A stretch of DNA of 64,000 nucleotides from Novosphingobium sp. IK01 (GCF_033242265.1 NZ_BTFW01000003.1:12318-76317), one strand, 5' to 3'. Positions 51,495 through 61,954 are shown, counted from the first letter of the stretch. Notes: generated by a model from the letters alone, not told the origin. Translations and numbers: made by a program.

Positions 51495-52372
51495 TGACCT
51501 GACCCCCAGCTTTCCTCCAGCTGGGATTAGAGCCGGGCGGTTGTTTTGCGCATGAGCGCGGTTGAAGCAATGGGCTGCGTAGCGGAGCCCGTAGGGCGTA
51601 GCGAAGCAGGCCATTGCTTATCCAGTTCGGCGGCGAAGGCCGCCGGGGTCTCGTATCCAAGAGCCGAGTGTGGTCTTTCCCGGTTGTAGTCATCGACCCA
51701 GGCGGCGATCTCTACCCGGGCATGGGGCAGGCTGAGGAAGAGCGTCTCGTTCAGCAGTTCGTCGCGCATCCGGCCGTTGAAGCTCTCGACGTAGCCGTTC
51801 TGCATCGGCTTACCTGGCGCGATGTAGTGCCACTCCACGCCGATCTCCCCGCACCACGCCAGCACGGCATTGCTGGTGAGCTCGGTGCCATTGTCGCTGA
51901 CGATCATGCCGGGCTTGCCGCGCTGGGTGATCAGCTCGGTCAGCTCGCGCACGACACGGCGCCCCGAGATCGAGGTGTCGGGCACCGCTGCCAGGCACTC
52001 CCTCGTCACGTCATCGACCACGTTGAGCACGCGGAACGCCATCTGGTCGTGCACGAAGTCGAGGCTCCAGCGCTGGTTCGGCAGCGCCAGGACCGGAGCG
52101 GGCGCTCTGGTCCCCACGGCCCTCCTGCGGCTGCGCCGCCGCCTGACCGCCAGGCCTTCCTCCTGGTAGATACGTTGGGTCTTCTTGCGGTTGATCATCA
52201 CGCCCTCCCGGCGCAGCAGGATATGCAAACGGCGATAGCCGAACCGCCGACGCTGGTTGGCCAGCTCGCGCAGCTTCTCTCGCAGACCGGCATCATCGTC
52301 CCGCGTGGAACGGTAACGCACGCTCTCGCGATCGGCATCGATGACACGGCACGCCCGCCGCTCGCTCACCCC
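51495..52372 (-). mobile_element. IS3-family (IS407-like) element, 5' part missing
   Basis: Keeps the 3' end (TGACCTGACCCCCAGC at 51495) and orfB; orfA and the 5' end are lost at about 52372, where an IS5 fragment starts. Confidence 0.82.
51527..52369 (-). pseudogene. IS3-family OrfB transposase, N-terminus missing
   Basis: 280 codons: [35 protein letters not shown], catalytic Asp in [10 protein letters not shown], Asp in [13 protein letters not shown] and Glu in [18 protein letters not shown]. The catalytic core is intact but the orfA partner and normal start are missing. Confidence 0.88.
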
Positions 52373-52513
52373 GCTCGAACCGCAAGGTGCCCGAGCACCC
52401 CGACTATCGCCGCTACCGGGACCGAAACCGCGTCGAGCGCATGTTCGGCAAGCTCAAGCAACAGCGCCGTATCGCAACCCGCTACGACAAGACCATCCTA
52501 TCCTTCGAGAGCT
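52373..52513 (+). pseudogene. IS5-family transposase, C-terminal fragment
   Basis: 47 codons: [40 protein letters not shown], typical of the IS5 (IS427/IS1031) group C-terminus with the catalytic Glu. Cut on both sides, by IS3 and by IS6 copy 5. Confidence 0.82.
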
Positions 52514-53394
52514 GGCTCTGTTGCAAACATTGGTGACGGCCGGGCAGCGTCACCCCGTCTGGGGATCAGGCAGCATTGGCAAAATGCTGATTGAGCACGT
52601 CCATGGCCTCGGTCATGACCGAGGGGCCAATGCCAAATGCTCTTTCGATCAGACGCACCTCTCCCCTGATCCCTGGCTGCAGGCACCATGCCCGGGCTTG
52701 CCCTTTGCGCAGGGCGCGCATGACCTCGAAGCCCTTGATCGTGGCGTAGGCTGTCGGCATCGATTTGAAACCACGCACGGGCTTGATCAACAATTTGAGC
52801 TTGCCATGGTCGGCCTCGAGCACGTTGTTCAGGTATTTTACCTGCCGGTGTTCGGTTTCCAGGGCGAGCTTCCCTTCTCGTTTCAACTCGGCGATTGCGA
52901 CGCCGTAGCTGGGGGCCTTGTCGGTGTTGAGTTCGTTGGCTTCTCCCAGCCCTTCAGCCCGCGAAGGGCCTTTCCCAGAAAGCGCTTCGCGGCTTTGGCG
53001 CTGCGGGTCGACGAGAGGAAGAAGTCGATCGTGTCGCCCCTTTTGTCGACCGCCCGGTACAGGTAGGTCCATTTGCCCCGAACCTTGACGTAGGTCTCAT
53101 CCAGACGCCAGCTCGGATCAAAGCCTCGCCGCCAGAACCAACGCAACCGCTTCTCCATCTCCGGCGCATAGCGCTGCACCCAGCGATAGATGGTCGTGTG
53201 ATCGACATCGATGCCACGTTCCGCCAGCATTTCCTCGAGATCGCGGTAGCTGATGCCGTACCGGCAGTACCAGCGGACCGCCCATAGGATGACCTCGCCG
53301 GTAAAATGCCGCCCTTTGAAATCGTCCATCACAACCGACCTTACCAATCCAAGGGCCCAACCTTGGCAACCGCATCAGAGTTTGCAACAGAGCC
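52514..53394 (-). mobile_element. IS6-family element, copy 5, transposase frameshifted
   Basis: 881 bp with both 14-bp ends, carrying the same one-base deletion and WRRGFDP variant as copy 2. Flanks CGAGAGCT and GTTCAAAG, no duplication. It forms the right border of the island. Confidence 0.95.
52566..53329 (-). pseudogene. IS6-family transposase (copy 5), frameshifted
   Basis: Same broken frame as copy 2 (shift after KGWEKPTN at about 52932). The two halves hold the first Asp and the remaining catalytic residues separately. Confidence 0.9.
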
Positions 53395-53891
53395 GTTCAA
53401 AGCCATCGCCACCATTCTCCGGCCAGCGCCGACATAGCCAGCGCGGCTGTGCCGCACAAAGCCCGAGCCATCGTCCATCAACCTCGAAAAGCCCATCGGT
53501 TTTGCTGCGGCGAAAAACGCCGCCGGCGGCGCTCGCCCAGGTCACCCGGCCACCAACACGCCGAAGCCCAGCCCCCCAGCGCGGCGGGCTCATGAATAAA
53601 TCGGGCTAGGGGCTATTCAGTCCGCTGGCAGACGCGAGACGATCAATCTCGGCCCCCAGTTCGTCAGACAATCTCGACGTTACGATCATTCACTCAAAGC
53701 CCCGTGCAGCGGACGACAAGATGCCAATGTATACATTGGTGACTCTTGGCATATCCTGCCATATCTAACAAACTACCTCCACCTACATTGAACCCACTCC
53801 ACCACCAAGGAAATCTGCCAAAACGTGGACGGGAAAGAGGGAGCGGGAGGCCTTCACGGATACGCAGGCTGGCAAGATCTCGCGCCGGAAC
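53395..53891. other. Gene-free border between island and backbone
   Basis: About 500 bp without a convincing reading frame. It contains a GC-rich first part and then A/T-richer DNA from 53680. The only structure noted is a perfect 16-bp palindrome at 53724-53739. Confidence 0.5.
53724..53739. promoter_or_regulatory. Perfect 16-bp palindrome CCAATGTATACATTGG
   Basis: An isolated symmetric site in non-coding DNA downstream of lldD. The form fits a GntR- or LacI-type operator; no gene is visibly promoted from it, so its former target may have been lost with the island border. Confidence 0.4.
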
Positions 53892-53933
53892 AGAAAAAGG
53901 CCAGCGACACGCACATTCGCGTCGCTGGCCTTC
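53892..53933 (-). terminator. Rho-independent terminator of lldD
   Basis: A 12-bp stem (AAGGCCAGCGAC / GTCGCTGGCCTT) with a loop of about 12 bases, followed on the minus strand by TTTTTCTG. It lies 38 bp past the lldD stop. Confidence 0.85.
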
Positions 53934-53970
53934 GGGCTTGCCTGAAACAAGGATTATGCGGGGGCGCCCG

Positions 53971-55167
53971 TCAGGCGTCTGCGGCCCCGTCGGGCTGTGC
54001 CGGGCTGGCCCGTCCGGCGGCGATGTAGCGCTCCACTTCATCGAGGCTGCTGGCGTCGATCCGGTCGGGCGAGGCCGCGCCGGTCAGCGTCATCGTCACC
54101 TTCATGTCGGCGGCGAACAGCGACAGCAGGTGCGACACGCCCTTTTCTCCCGCTGCGGCCAGCGCATAGATATAGGCCCGGCCCAGCATGACACCCTTGG
54201 CACCCAGGGCCATCATCCGCACCACATCGAGCCCCGAACGCACGCCGGAATCGGCCAGAATGGTCAGATCGTCCCCCACCGCATCGGCAATGCGCGGCAG
54301 CGCGCGCGCCGTGGGGATCGCCCCGTCGAGCTGGCGCCCGCCATGGTTCGAGACGATGATGCCATCGGCGCCAAGGCGCACCGCGTCGCGGGCGTCGTCC
54401 GGGTCGAGGATGCCCTTGATGACCAGTTCGCCCTTCCAGCTCTCGCGGATCCATTCCAGATCGTGCCAACCGATGGTGGGATCGAAATTGGCCCCCAGAA
54501 AGTCCTTGTAGCCGCTCATGCTCATCGGGCGGCCTTCGTAGGCCTCGATATTGCCAAAGGACAAGGGACGCCCCAGCAGGCCGACATCCAGCGCCCAGTG
54601 CGGATGGGCCAGCGCCTGAAGATATTGCCGCATGGTCGCCCCCGGCCCCGACATGCCGCTGCGGTTGTCCCGATAGCGCGATCCGGGCACGGGCATGTCG
54701 ACGGTGAAGACCAGCGTCTTCATCCCCGCCGTCCACGACCGCTCCAGCGCATTGCGCATATAGCCCCGGTCGCGCAGCACATAGAGCTGCGACCAGAGCT
54801 GTCCCTGTGCGCCCCTGGCCACTTCCTCGATCGGGCAGACCGAGACCGTGGAGAGCGTATAGGGCACGCCCGCCTTCTGGGCTGCGCGCGCGGCCTGAAC
54901 CTCGCCGCGCCGTGCATACATGCCCGTGGCCCCTACCGGGCCCAGCACGACCGGCATCGCCCAGCGTGACCCCATGACCTGCGTTTCGAGGGTGGGTTCG
55001 GCAATGCCGGGCAACACGCGCTGGCGCAGGGCGATGCCGGCCAGTTCGCGCTGGTTGTTGTCCATCGTGCTTTCGGTGACCGCGCCCCCGTCGATATAAT
55101 CGAACAGGAAGCGGGGGAGCCGGCGGCGGGCGGCTTCGCGATAGTCTGTGGGGGCCGAGACAATCAT
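53971..55167 (-). CDS. lldD: FMN-dependent L-lactate dehydrogenase
   Basis: Membrane-associated flavoenzyme that oxidises L-lactate to pyruvate and feeds the quinone pool. 398 residues. FMN alpha-hydroxy-acid oxidase features: [14 protein letters not shown] near the N-terminus, [34 protein letters not shown] (with a substrate-contact Arg), [12 protein letters not shown] with the FMN Lys, catalytic His in [12 protein letters not shown], and [12 protein letters not shown], then [17 protein letters not shown] 55167 chosen (family starts MIVSxxxDYR). The upstream LysR on the same strand probably regulates it. Confidence 0.93.
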   Translation of the reverse strand: MIVSAPTDYREAARRRLPRFLFDYIDGGAVTESTMDNNQRELAGIALRQRVLPGIAEPTLETQVMGSRWAMPVVLGPVGATGMYARRGEVQAARAAQKAGVPYTLSTVSVCPIEEVARGAQGQLWSQLYVLRDRGYMRNALERSWTAGMKTLVFTVDMPVPGSRYRDNRSGMSGPGATMRQYLQALAHPHWALDVGLLGRPLSFGNIEAYEGRPMSMSGYKDFLGANFDPTIGWHDLEWIRESWKGELVIKGILDPDDARDAVRLGADGIIVSNHGGRQLDGAIPTARALPRIADAVGDDLTILADSGVRSGLDVVRMMALGAKGVMLGRAYIYALAAAGEKGVSHLLSLFAADMKVTMTLTGAASPDRIDASSLDEVERYIAAGRASPAQPDGAADA

Positions 55168-55287
55168 GGGGCTAACCTTTTTAAGGGCGACGGGCCTCGT
55201 TGCAGGGAGGCGGGTGGTCTTCATCCTTGTGTGAGGCGGGCCTAATCCTGCGCCTTCCATTCTCAAAATGAAACATCTGACTTAGGC

Positions 55288-56199
55288 TCAGTCCAAAATG
55301 GAATGACCCGGCCCGGCCCCTTCCACGACCATCTCCTGCACCAGGTCGATGAACGCGCGGGCGGCCTGCGAAAGATAGCCTTCGCGACGCCAGGCCAGGG
55401 TCATGTTCCAACTGACATCGGGCTCGTCCAGTTCCAGCAGCGCGACGCCCTCGGGCCGGTCGGCCAGCGCCACCATGCGCGGCATGAAGGCCACCCCCAG
55501 CCCGGCCCCGACCAGTCGCGCGATAAAGCGGGTCTGGGCCGATTGCATCGCCACGGTGGGGATGAAACCGTGGCGGCGACAGGCCGAAAGGATCATGTCG
55601 TTGAGCGCGAACCCCTCCTGAAACAGCAGGAACGACCAGTCCCTGAGGTCGGGCAAGCCGATCGAGGTCCGTTCCGGCGCAAAGGCCCCTTGCGGCACCA
55701 GCGCCACCACCGGTTCGCACCGGACCGGGCGATGGTCGAGTTCCCCGGCCACGGGCAGCAGGATGCCCGCAACATCGAGATCGCCCGCGCGCAAGGTCTC
55801 GTGCAGGCGGGTGCTGCCATGTTCGATCAGTTCGATCCGGATTTCGGGATGGCGCCGGCGGAATTCGGCGATGACCGGCGCAAAGAGCATGTCGCCCCCC
55901 ACCGTGGGTACCCCCGTGCGCAGGACACCGCGCTTCAGGCTGTCGAACTCGCCGATCTGCGCCAGCAATTCGTCGCGCATGGCCAGCATGTCGAGACCGC
56001 GCTGATAGACCACCAGCCCCGGCTCGGTCGGCCTCGCGCGCGGGCCGGAACGGTCAATCAACTGGACGCCCAGCTCTTCCTCGAGCTGCCTGACCATCTT
56101 GCTGACGGTGGATTGGGTGGCAAAGATCCTCTTGCCCGCCTCGGTGAAGCCTCCGTGGCGGACAACCTCGATAAAGGCGCGCAAAAGGCGAAGTTCCAT
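55288..56199 (-). CDS. LysR-family regulator, likely of lldD
   Basis: 303 residues. HTH: MELRLLRAFIEVVRHGGFT, then FATQSTVSKMVRQLEEELG. Effector domain about 90-295 (GVLRTGVPTVGGDMLFAP). Close to the CynR/GltC-like group; ligand unknown. Starts at ATG 56199 or 56202. Located 120 bp upstream of lldD in the same direction. Confidence 0.88.
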   Translation of the reverse strand: MELRLLRAFIEVVRHGGFTEAGKRIFATQSTVSKMVRQLEEELGVQLIDRSGPRARPTEPGLVVYQRGLDMLAMRDELLAQIGEFDSLKRGVLRTGVPTVGGDMLFAPVIAEFRRRHPEIRIELIEHGSTRLHETLRAGDLDVAGILLPVAGELDHRPVRCEPVVALVPQGAFAPERTSIGLPDLRDWSFLLFQEGFALNDMILSACRRHGFIPTVAMQSAQTRFIARLVGAGLGVAFMPRMVALADRPEGVALLELDEPDVSWNMTLAWRREGYLSQAARAFIDLVQEMVVEGAGPGHSILD

Positions 56200-56271
56200 C
56201 ATGCGTCTTCCATGCCGCCTGCCCGATCCACCGGTCAAGGCTCAGCCCGCGCGCGAGCCCCCCCACACACA

Positions 56272-58284
56272 TCAGAACTTCGCGGCCCCCCCCATCCAGA
56301 TCCGCGCCGGATCGATGACATAGCCATATGTGTCATAGTCGGCCCGCTGGTCGAGGATATTCTGGACGCCGCCATGCAGGGTAAAGCCGGACGCAAGGCG
56401 ATAGGAGGCCCCGATATCCGCCGTGGCATAAGCCGGGGCGACCGTGTTGGTGCCCGAGATCTGCGCCTCGGTGACCGCTTCCTCGCCCCGGAAAATCACC
56501 CGCGCATAGCTGCTCAGGCGCGCATTGGGCTTCCAGTTGAGCGAGCCGGAAGCCTGCTGTTTCGGGGTGTCGTTGAGCGCGGCGCCGATGTTGGCGCCCG
56601 TCAGTTGCACGGAATCGGTCAGGCTGCCCGAAGCGTTGAAACGCAAGGTCCGGGTCAGTGGTATGTCGAAGGAGAGTTCGACGCCGCGAATGCCCGCTTC
56701 GTCGACATTGACATACGTCGTGGGCGGACGCCCGATCGAGCTGAGCGGTTCATTGATGCACCAGGCCCCGGATGACTGGCAGGTGACGCGGGTGATCTTG
56801 TCGTGGAAACGGGCGTCATAGACCGACAGGCTGGCCTGGATTCCCCCGCTCTCGTAGAGCGCAGAAGCCTCGAACGTGCGCGAGGTCTCGGCCTCGAGGT
56901 CGGGGTTGCCATAGATCGTTCCGCCCCGGCTCGTCTGCCCCCAGTCGACCAGCGTCTGGCGCAGGCTGGGCGCGCGGAACCCCTGCGAATAGCCGCCCTT
57001 GAGCGTGACCCGCCCGGTTACCGACCAGACCAGATAGGCGCGCGGCGTCCAGTGGACCCCATACTGTTCGTCGTTGTCCATGCGGATGCCCCCGGTCAGG
57101 CGCAGGCTCTTGAGGATCGACAATTCGTTTTCGGCGAACAGCGCCCAACTCGTGCGCGTGGCCCCCGTGCGGGTCGATCCGGCCAGGCCGTTGCTGGTCA
57201 GGTCGGTCATGTCCTCATGCCGGTAATAGCCGCCCAGCGTCAGGTTGTTGGCGGGCAGCGGCACCTGCCAGATCGACTGGCCCACGGTGTTGCGAATGCG
57301 CTTCTCCCCCTCAAGATGACGGGCATCCTCGTATTGCAGGTAGCTGTTCGAGGTGGCGAAGCCCCAGTCCCCGATATGGGTTATCGAGCCGACACGGCGG
57401 GTCTGGGTCATCGCGCTGCGCGTGCCCAGCGGCTCGGCCGCCGTGGGCGTGCCGATGTCGGACTTGCCCATCGTGGTCACCGTCTTCTGGCGATAATAGC
57501 CGCCCTCGATCAGCAGGCGGTGGGCCGGGCTGATCTCGAAGCCCAGCTTGGCGGCCAGGGTCTCGTCCTTGCGCTCGGGCGTGCCGCCGCGGATGGCGTC
57601 TTCTTCCCGGCGGTTGAGCGAGCCTTGCAGTTGCAGCCCCAGCCCTTTGACCAGCGGGCCCGACACATAGAAATTGGCGTCGCCAAAGGCGCCATACTTG
57701 CGCCCCGCGGGCATCGTGCCATTGGCCCGCACACTGCCCGACCAGGTGGGCGCAATCGCGCGGGTCAGCACATTGACCACGCCGCCCATCGCATCCGAGC
57801 CATAGAGCGAGGACATCGGCCCGCGCACGACCTCGATCCGCTCGATCGCCTCCATCGGCGGCAGCAGGCCACCCTCGGAAATGCTGCCCCCGTTGGTGCG
57901 CGATTCCCGCGCGCTCAACCGCCGCCCGTCAACGAGGATCAGCGTATATTGCGGCGCCATGCCCCGGATCGAGATGTCGCGGCTGTTGCCCTCGCCAGTG
58001 GTCACCGTCACGCCGGGAATCTCCATCAGGGCGTCGGTCACCTCGCGGTAGGGCAGCCGCTCGATGTCTTCGCGGGTGATCACGCTGATCGAGGCGGGCG
58101 CATCCTTGACGCTCTGCGCACGGGTGGAGGCGGTCACCACGATCTGCGTGCCTCCGGTCATATCGGGGGCCATTTCCGCCCCGTATGCGGCAGTCGATCC
58201 GGTCGTGCCGACCATGCCCCCAATGGCCCCACCCATGGCCAAACCCATGCGCGCCCAGTTCTTCGTGTTTTTCAAGTTGCCCAC
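56272..58284 (-). CDS. TonB-dependent receptor (CirA/FepA-type)
   Basis: 670-residue outer-membrane transporter, probably for a ferric siderophore. Signal peptide (1-36), TonB box TQIVVTAS (46-53), plug about 58-165 (ASISVITREDIERLPYREV, IRGMAPQYTLILVDGRR, RIEVVRGPMSSLYGSDAMGG), barrel with LRQTLVDWGQ and a final ARIWMGGAAKF strand. The colicin-I-receptor-like plug argues for catecholate-type iron, unproven. Two Cys (TCQSSGAWC) form a likely extracellular loop disulfide. Confidence 0.9.
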   Translation of the reverse strand: MGNLKNTKNWARMGLAMGGAIGGMVGTTGSTAAYGAEMAPDMTGGTQIVVTASTRAQSVKDAPASISVITREDIERLPYREVTDALMEIPGVTVTTGEGNSRDISIRGMAPQYTLILVDGRRLSARESRTNGGSISEGGLLPPMEAIERIEVVRGPMSSLYGSDAMGGVVNVLTRAIAPTWSGSVRANGTMPAGRKYGAFGDANFYVSGPLVKGLGLQLQGSLNRREEDAIRGGTPERKDETLAAKLGFEISPAHRLLIEGGYYRQKTVTTMGKSDIGTPTAAEPLGTRSAMTQTRRVGSITHIGDWGFATSNSYLQYEDARHLEGEKRIRNTVGQSIWQVPLPANNLTLGGYYRHEDMTDLTSNGLAGSTRTGATRTSWALFAENELSILKSLRLTGGIRMDNDEQYGVHWTPRAYLVWSVTGRVTLKGGYSQGFRAPSLRQTLVDWGQTSRGGTIYGNPDLEAETSRTFEASALYESGGIQASLSVYDARFHDKITRVTCQSSGAWCINEPLSSIGRPPTTYVNVDEAGIRGVELSFDIPLTRTLRFNASGSLTDSVQLTGANIGAALNDTPKQQASGSLNWKPNARLSSYARVIFRGEEAVTEAQISGTNTVAPAYATADIGASYRLASGFTLHGGVQNILDQRADYDTYGYVIDPARIWMGGAAKF

Positions 58285-58366
58285 CAGATATTATTGCTAA
58301 TGTATCGCACTAGCACCTGTCAACAAAGGCATGAGGCCGCAACACTCAAAAACAAATAGCCGTCAT

Positions 58367-59311
58367 TCAGCCCTTCCCGCCCTCATCCGACGCCATCCGG
58401 GCCATCTCGATCAGCCGCGCACGAAGCCAGCGGGCCGGAGGATCGAGGCGGCTGCGCTCGTGCCACAAGAGCCAGTACCTGAGCGTGCCCAGTTCCTCGG
58501 GCGCGCGCCGGACGGCAAGCGCGCACTGTTCCTGTTCTCCCGCGCTCCACCCCGCTGCCGCCCGCGCGGGCACCACCATGACCAGATCGCCCGCCGCCAG
58601 CATCCGGGGCGCCAGCGCGAAATAGGGCACCCGCGCGGCCACCTTGCGATGCCGCGCCTCCGCGCCAAGCTCCATCGCCACGCGGTCCAGCTCGGCATCG
58701 CTGACCGACAAGGCCAGATGCGGATAGGCCAGGAACCCCGCAAGGCTCACCACATCGGCGTCGGCCTCGGCCAGTGGATGCCCGGCCCGCATCACGCAGA
58801 CGAACGTATCCTCGAACAACAGGTCGTGGTGGATCTGTTCGGGAACCGGGTCGAACCCGGTCAGCGCCAGATCGATATCGCCCGAAGCCAGGCTGCGGTG
58901 CGGCACATGCCCGAGCGGCACGACATCGAGCCCCAGCGAGGGAGCCTCGCGCCACAGGGCAGGCAGCGCGGGAAGACAGACCGTCGCCACCCCGAAATCG
59001 GTCGAGGCGATACGGAAGCGGCGGCAAATCTGCGCAGGGGTGAATTCGCAAGTGTCGAACAGGCTCGCGGTCGTGCTCATCCAGTCCGACAGCCGCCCCA
59101 CCAGTTCCTCGCCGCGCGGCGTGCGCGCCATCTGGTTGCCCGCGCGCACGAGCAGCGGGTCCTGGATCGCCTCGCGCAACTGCGCAAGGTGGCGGCTGAC
59201 GCTGGGCTGGCTCATCATGCCCAGCATCATCGCGGTCGACCCCACGCTTTTCGTCTTGAGAAGATGCGCGAGAACAAGGATCAGGTTGGGCGCGAGATGC
59301 AAGGGAGCCAT
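58367..59311 (-). CDS. LysR-family regulator
   Basis: 314 residues of the NodD/LeuO-like branch: LHLAPNLILVLAHLLKTKSV, then MMSQPSVSRHLAQLREAIQDPLLVRAG. That 'one-gene-ahead' HTH form is typical of NahR/LinR relatives. Effector domain about 95-300. It lies between two receptor genes on the same strand; target unknown. Confidence 0.87.
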   Translation of the reverse strand: MAPLHLAPNLILVLAHLLKTKSVGSTAMMLGMMSQPSVSRHLAQLREAIQDPLLVRAGNQMARTPRGEELVGRLSDWMSTTASLFDTCEFTPAQICRRFRIASTDFGVATVCLPALPALWREAPSLGLDVVPLGHVPHRSLASGDIDLALTGFDPVPEQIHHDLLFEDTFVCVMRAGHPLAEADADVVSLAGFLAYPHLALSVSDAELDRVAMELGAEARHRKVAARVPYFALAPRMLAAGDLVMVVPARAAAGWSAGEQEQCALAVRRAPEELGTLRYWLLWHERSRLDPPARWLRARLIEMARMASDEGGKG

Positions 59312-59396
59312 ATGTCCTATTGCGCATCATTTGCATTTGCGATCAAGCTGCCCACACTTTTTGTTACAAGCCGGAAAAGACCGCCTCCTGCGCGGA

Positions 59397-61463
59397 TCAG
59401 AACGTGTAGCGTGCGCCGATCCTGAACGTGCGCGGCTCGATCACGCGGCTCATGCGCCCGTCGACAGGACTGTTCGTGTCGAAGGCGGGAATGTAGGATT
59501 CATAGAAATAGGCGATGTCCTTGTCGCGGCTGTCCAGCATGTTCAGCACTTCGCCGTAGATCTCTATCCTGCGGCCTTTCCACGCGCCCCGCGCGTTGAG
59601 GATCGTGCTCCCCTTGTCGCGGACAGAATTGTCATCGGTCAGCGGATAGGGGCCCAGATGGCGCACGCGCAGGCTCGCCTCCCATGGATCGAGCACGATC
59701 GCCGCGCCCGCAGAGGCCGCGTTTTCGACCGCATTGGGGATGCGGTTGCCATTGTCATAGCGCGAATGGCTGGCGACATAGCTGCCATCGAGCGCCAGCC
59801 ACGGCAAGGGCCGCCAGAACCCGACCAGTTCGTAGCCGCGCCGCCTGCTCGCGCCGGTCGGTTCGACCGCGTTGGAATCGCCCACGAACCGCAATTCGCT
59901 GCCCACGTTGAGCCACCAGTACGTGGCCGTGAGGGACACGGTGCCCAGTTGCAGGCGCCCGCCCAGTTCCTTGCCGGTGCCCCGGACCAGCACCGGCACC
60001 GGGGATTCCACATTGACCGCCCCGCGCACGTCGTTGGAATGGAAACCGCGCCCCCAGTTCGCATAGACCTCGAACTGCGGCAGGACCTTGTAGGCCACCG
60101 AGACTTTGGGCGAGACGATGGAATCGTGCCCGCTTCCGGTTCCCAGCAGCGCCGCCGCGCCATCGCGCGCGCGAACCGTGTAGTGGTAGTAATCGCCCCG
60201 CAGGCCGCCCGTCAGCCTGAGCCCCGACACCGGCTGCCATGTCGCCTCGCCATAGAGCGCGCCGGAGGCCTCCTCGACATGGTAGTGCCCCAGCGAGCGC
60301 AGGAACACGCGGTCTGCGGTGCGGTTCACCCCGACATTGCCGATGTGGTCATAGCGGTTTTCGGTGCCGACCGTCAGGCGCAGCCTGCTGCCCACGTCCC
60401 AATGCCTGCGCGCCGTCAGGCCGATGATCCAGCGCCTGTCGAACTGGTCGATCTGCGCGCTGGTGCCATCGGCCTGCGCATATGTCGGGTTCGAGGACAT
60501 GGCCCAGTCGTAGTACTGGACATAGAGATTGGCATTCCAGCCCGGCTGCCGGACGGCGAGATTGCCGATCAGGCGCGTCGTGCGCCCCCGCGCCGAAGGA
60601 TCGGGCGAACAGAAGACATCGGGGCAGACCGCGCTGCCGATGATCCGCTCGGGGATCTGCTCGGTCGGGCGCCATGTCGCATGATAGGCATGGAGCGTGG
60701 CCTCGATCGTGCCCGCGCCGACAGGCACGCTGTACTTGGCGAAACCGGCGTAGTGCCGCAGGTGTTCGGCCTCCTGCCATGGCCCGCCATAGCGTTTCGC
60801 CTGTCCGACCAGCGTCAGGCTTCCCCCGGCCACGTTCCTGATCGTCCCGCCTGCGGCCAGACGGCCCGCATTGTAGGAACCGCCCTCGACCGAAATCCAC
60901 GGGCGGTCGACCCCCTCGATCGTGGTCATGTAGGCCGCCCCGGCCAGTGCGAAATCGCCCCCGTCCGCGCGATAGGGCCCCTTGCGGAAATCCTCGCGCG
61001 CGACGATCTCGGGGATCAGGCCGTTGAGATCGAGATAGCCCTGGCCATGGCCGTGGCTGCGCAAGTTCATCTGCACGCCGTCGATATAGGTCGTAAAATC
61101 AGTGCCGTGGTCGAGGTTGAAGCCACGCAGGAAATACTGGTTGGCCTTCCCGCTCCCCGAATGCTGGGCCGCGACCATGCCGGGCACGGCTTCGAGCAGT
61201 TCGGCAACCCGCAACAGCGGGCGGACCAGAAGGTCCGAGCCCCCGATGCTGCCCTCGCTGGCCGCCTGCGCCGTGCCGATCTGGGCCTGACCCCGCCCGA
61301 AGACCACGATATCGCCCGTCTTCGCATCAGCCCCATCGGCCTTATTCCCATCGGCAGGCGCCGCGACGGCCTCCCCCGCCCTGGCTGGCATGGCCGCCAG
61401 CATCATTGCCGCGCCCGCCACCATGCGCAGCAGCGCACCGCATTTCATCACTTTCATCATCAT
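59397..61463 (-). CDS. btuB: TonB-dependent receptor for cobalamin (BtuB-like, riboswitch-controlled)
   Basis: 688 residues. Signal peptide (1-28, ending ARA), TonB box GDIVVFG (about 47-53), plug with LLRVAELLEAVPGMVAAQH, RGFNLDHGTDFTTYIDGVQ and REDFRKGPYRADGGDFAL, then a barrel ending FRIGARYTF with a C-terminal Phe. By sequence it belongs to the large 'TonB receptor with NLDHGTDF' group whose ligands vary; the cobalamin riboswitch in its leader assigns it to B12 or corrinoid uptake. The ATG at 61463 has GGGGGA before it; the frame upstream is the riboswitch. Confidence 0.88.
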   Translation of the reverse strand: MMMKVMKCGALLRMVAGAAMMLAAMPARAGEAVAAPADGNKADGADAKTGDIVVFGRGQAQIGTAQAASEGSIGGSDLLVRPLLRVAELLEAVPGMVAAQHSGSGKANQYFLRGFNLDHGTDFTTYIDGVQMNLRSHGHGQGYLDLNGLIPEIVAREDFRKGPYRADGGDFALAGAAYMTTIEGVDRPWISVEGGSYNAGRLAAGGTIRNVAGGSLTLVGQAKRYGGPWQEAEHLRHYAGFAKYSVPVGAGTIEATLHAYHATWRPTEQIPERIIGSAVCPDVFCSPDPSARGRTTRLIGNLAVRQPGWNANLYVQYYDWAMSSNPTYAQADGTSAQIDQFDRRWIIGLTARRHWDVGSRLRLTVGTENRYDHIGNVGVNRTADRVFLRSLGHYHVEEASGALYGEATWQPVSGLRLTGGLRGDYYHYTVRARDGAAALLGTGSGHDSIVSPKVSVAYKVLPQFEVYANWGRGFHSNDVRGAVNVESPVPVLVRGTGKELGGRLQLGTVSLTATYWWLNVGSELRFVGDSNAVEPTGASRRRGYELVGFWRPLPWLALDGSYVASHSRYDNGNRIPNAVENAASAGAAIVLDPWEASLRVRHLGPYPLTDDNSVRDKGSTILNARGAWKGRRIEIYGEVLNMLDSRDKDIAYFYESYIPAFDTNSPVDGRMSRVIEPRTFRIGARYTF

Positions 61464-61640
61464 TCCCCCGGCGCCTGCGACTGGGGTGGGGGCTTGCCGC
61501 CACCAGGGCGGTCGGCGCGCGTCAGCGATCGGACACCGCTGGCGACCGTCTGCACGAACCGATGCGGCCTCCACCGCTCGTTCGTCGCTCGGACGGAAAG
61601 ATTCCGGGCTCTGGCCATCCCCTGGACCACAGCATGAGCG

Positions 61641-61860
61641 ACCAGACGCAGGCAGGTCTCCTGGCTCACGGGTCAAGGCAGCGATGCATGGCCTTCCCGG
61701 GCCTCGCATGATTTAGCGTCCGGCCCAGTGACTGGCGGCGGGATCTGCCCTGCCGCCGATATGCACCGCGCTCGCCGCTTACAGTTGCAGGGACAGCCGC
61801 GGATTCAAGGGAGGAAGCCCCCTCTCACCGTGTTCCCTTTTAAGCCTCTTTCGAAGCACC
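61641..61860 (-). ncRNA. Cobalamin riboswitch upstream of btuB-like gene
   Basis: Read on the minus strand, the order of conserved blocks is complete: GGTGCTTCG, TTAAAAGGGAACACGGTG, CTGTCCCTGCAACTGTAAG, CACTGG, CCGGGAAGG, and the B12 box GAGCCAGGAGACCTGCC. AdoCbl binding should shut off the receptor. About 180 nt of expression platform, with GC-rich pairing near the start codon, lies between the aptamer and ATG. Confidence 0.95.
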
Positions 61861-61954
61861 GGCGCGATCTTGCCTGCGCCATCGAAGGCGGCAGACGCCG
61901 TCGCGGTATCCCAAGTCGGGCCAAGGAACAAGAGGCCCCCCGCAAACGGAGACG

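Noticed and set aside
59040-61637. 865-codon plus-strand frame opposite the btuB-like gene
   Set aside because: Antisense shadow of a well-supported receptor gene in GC-rich DNA.
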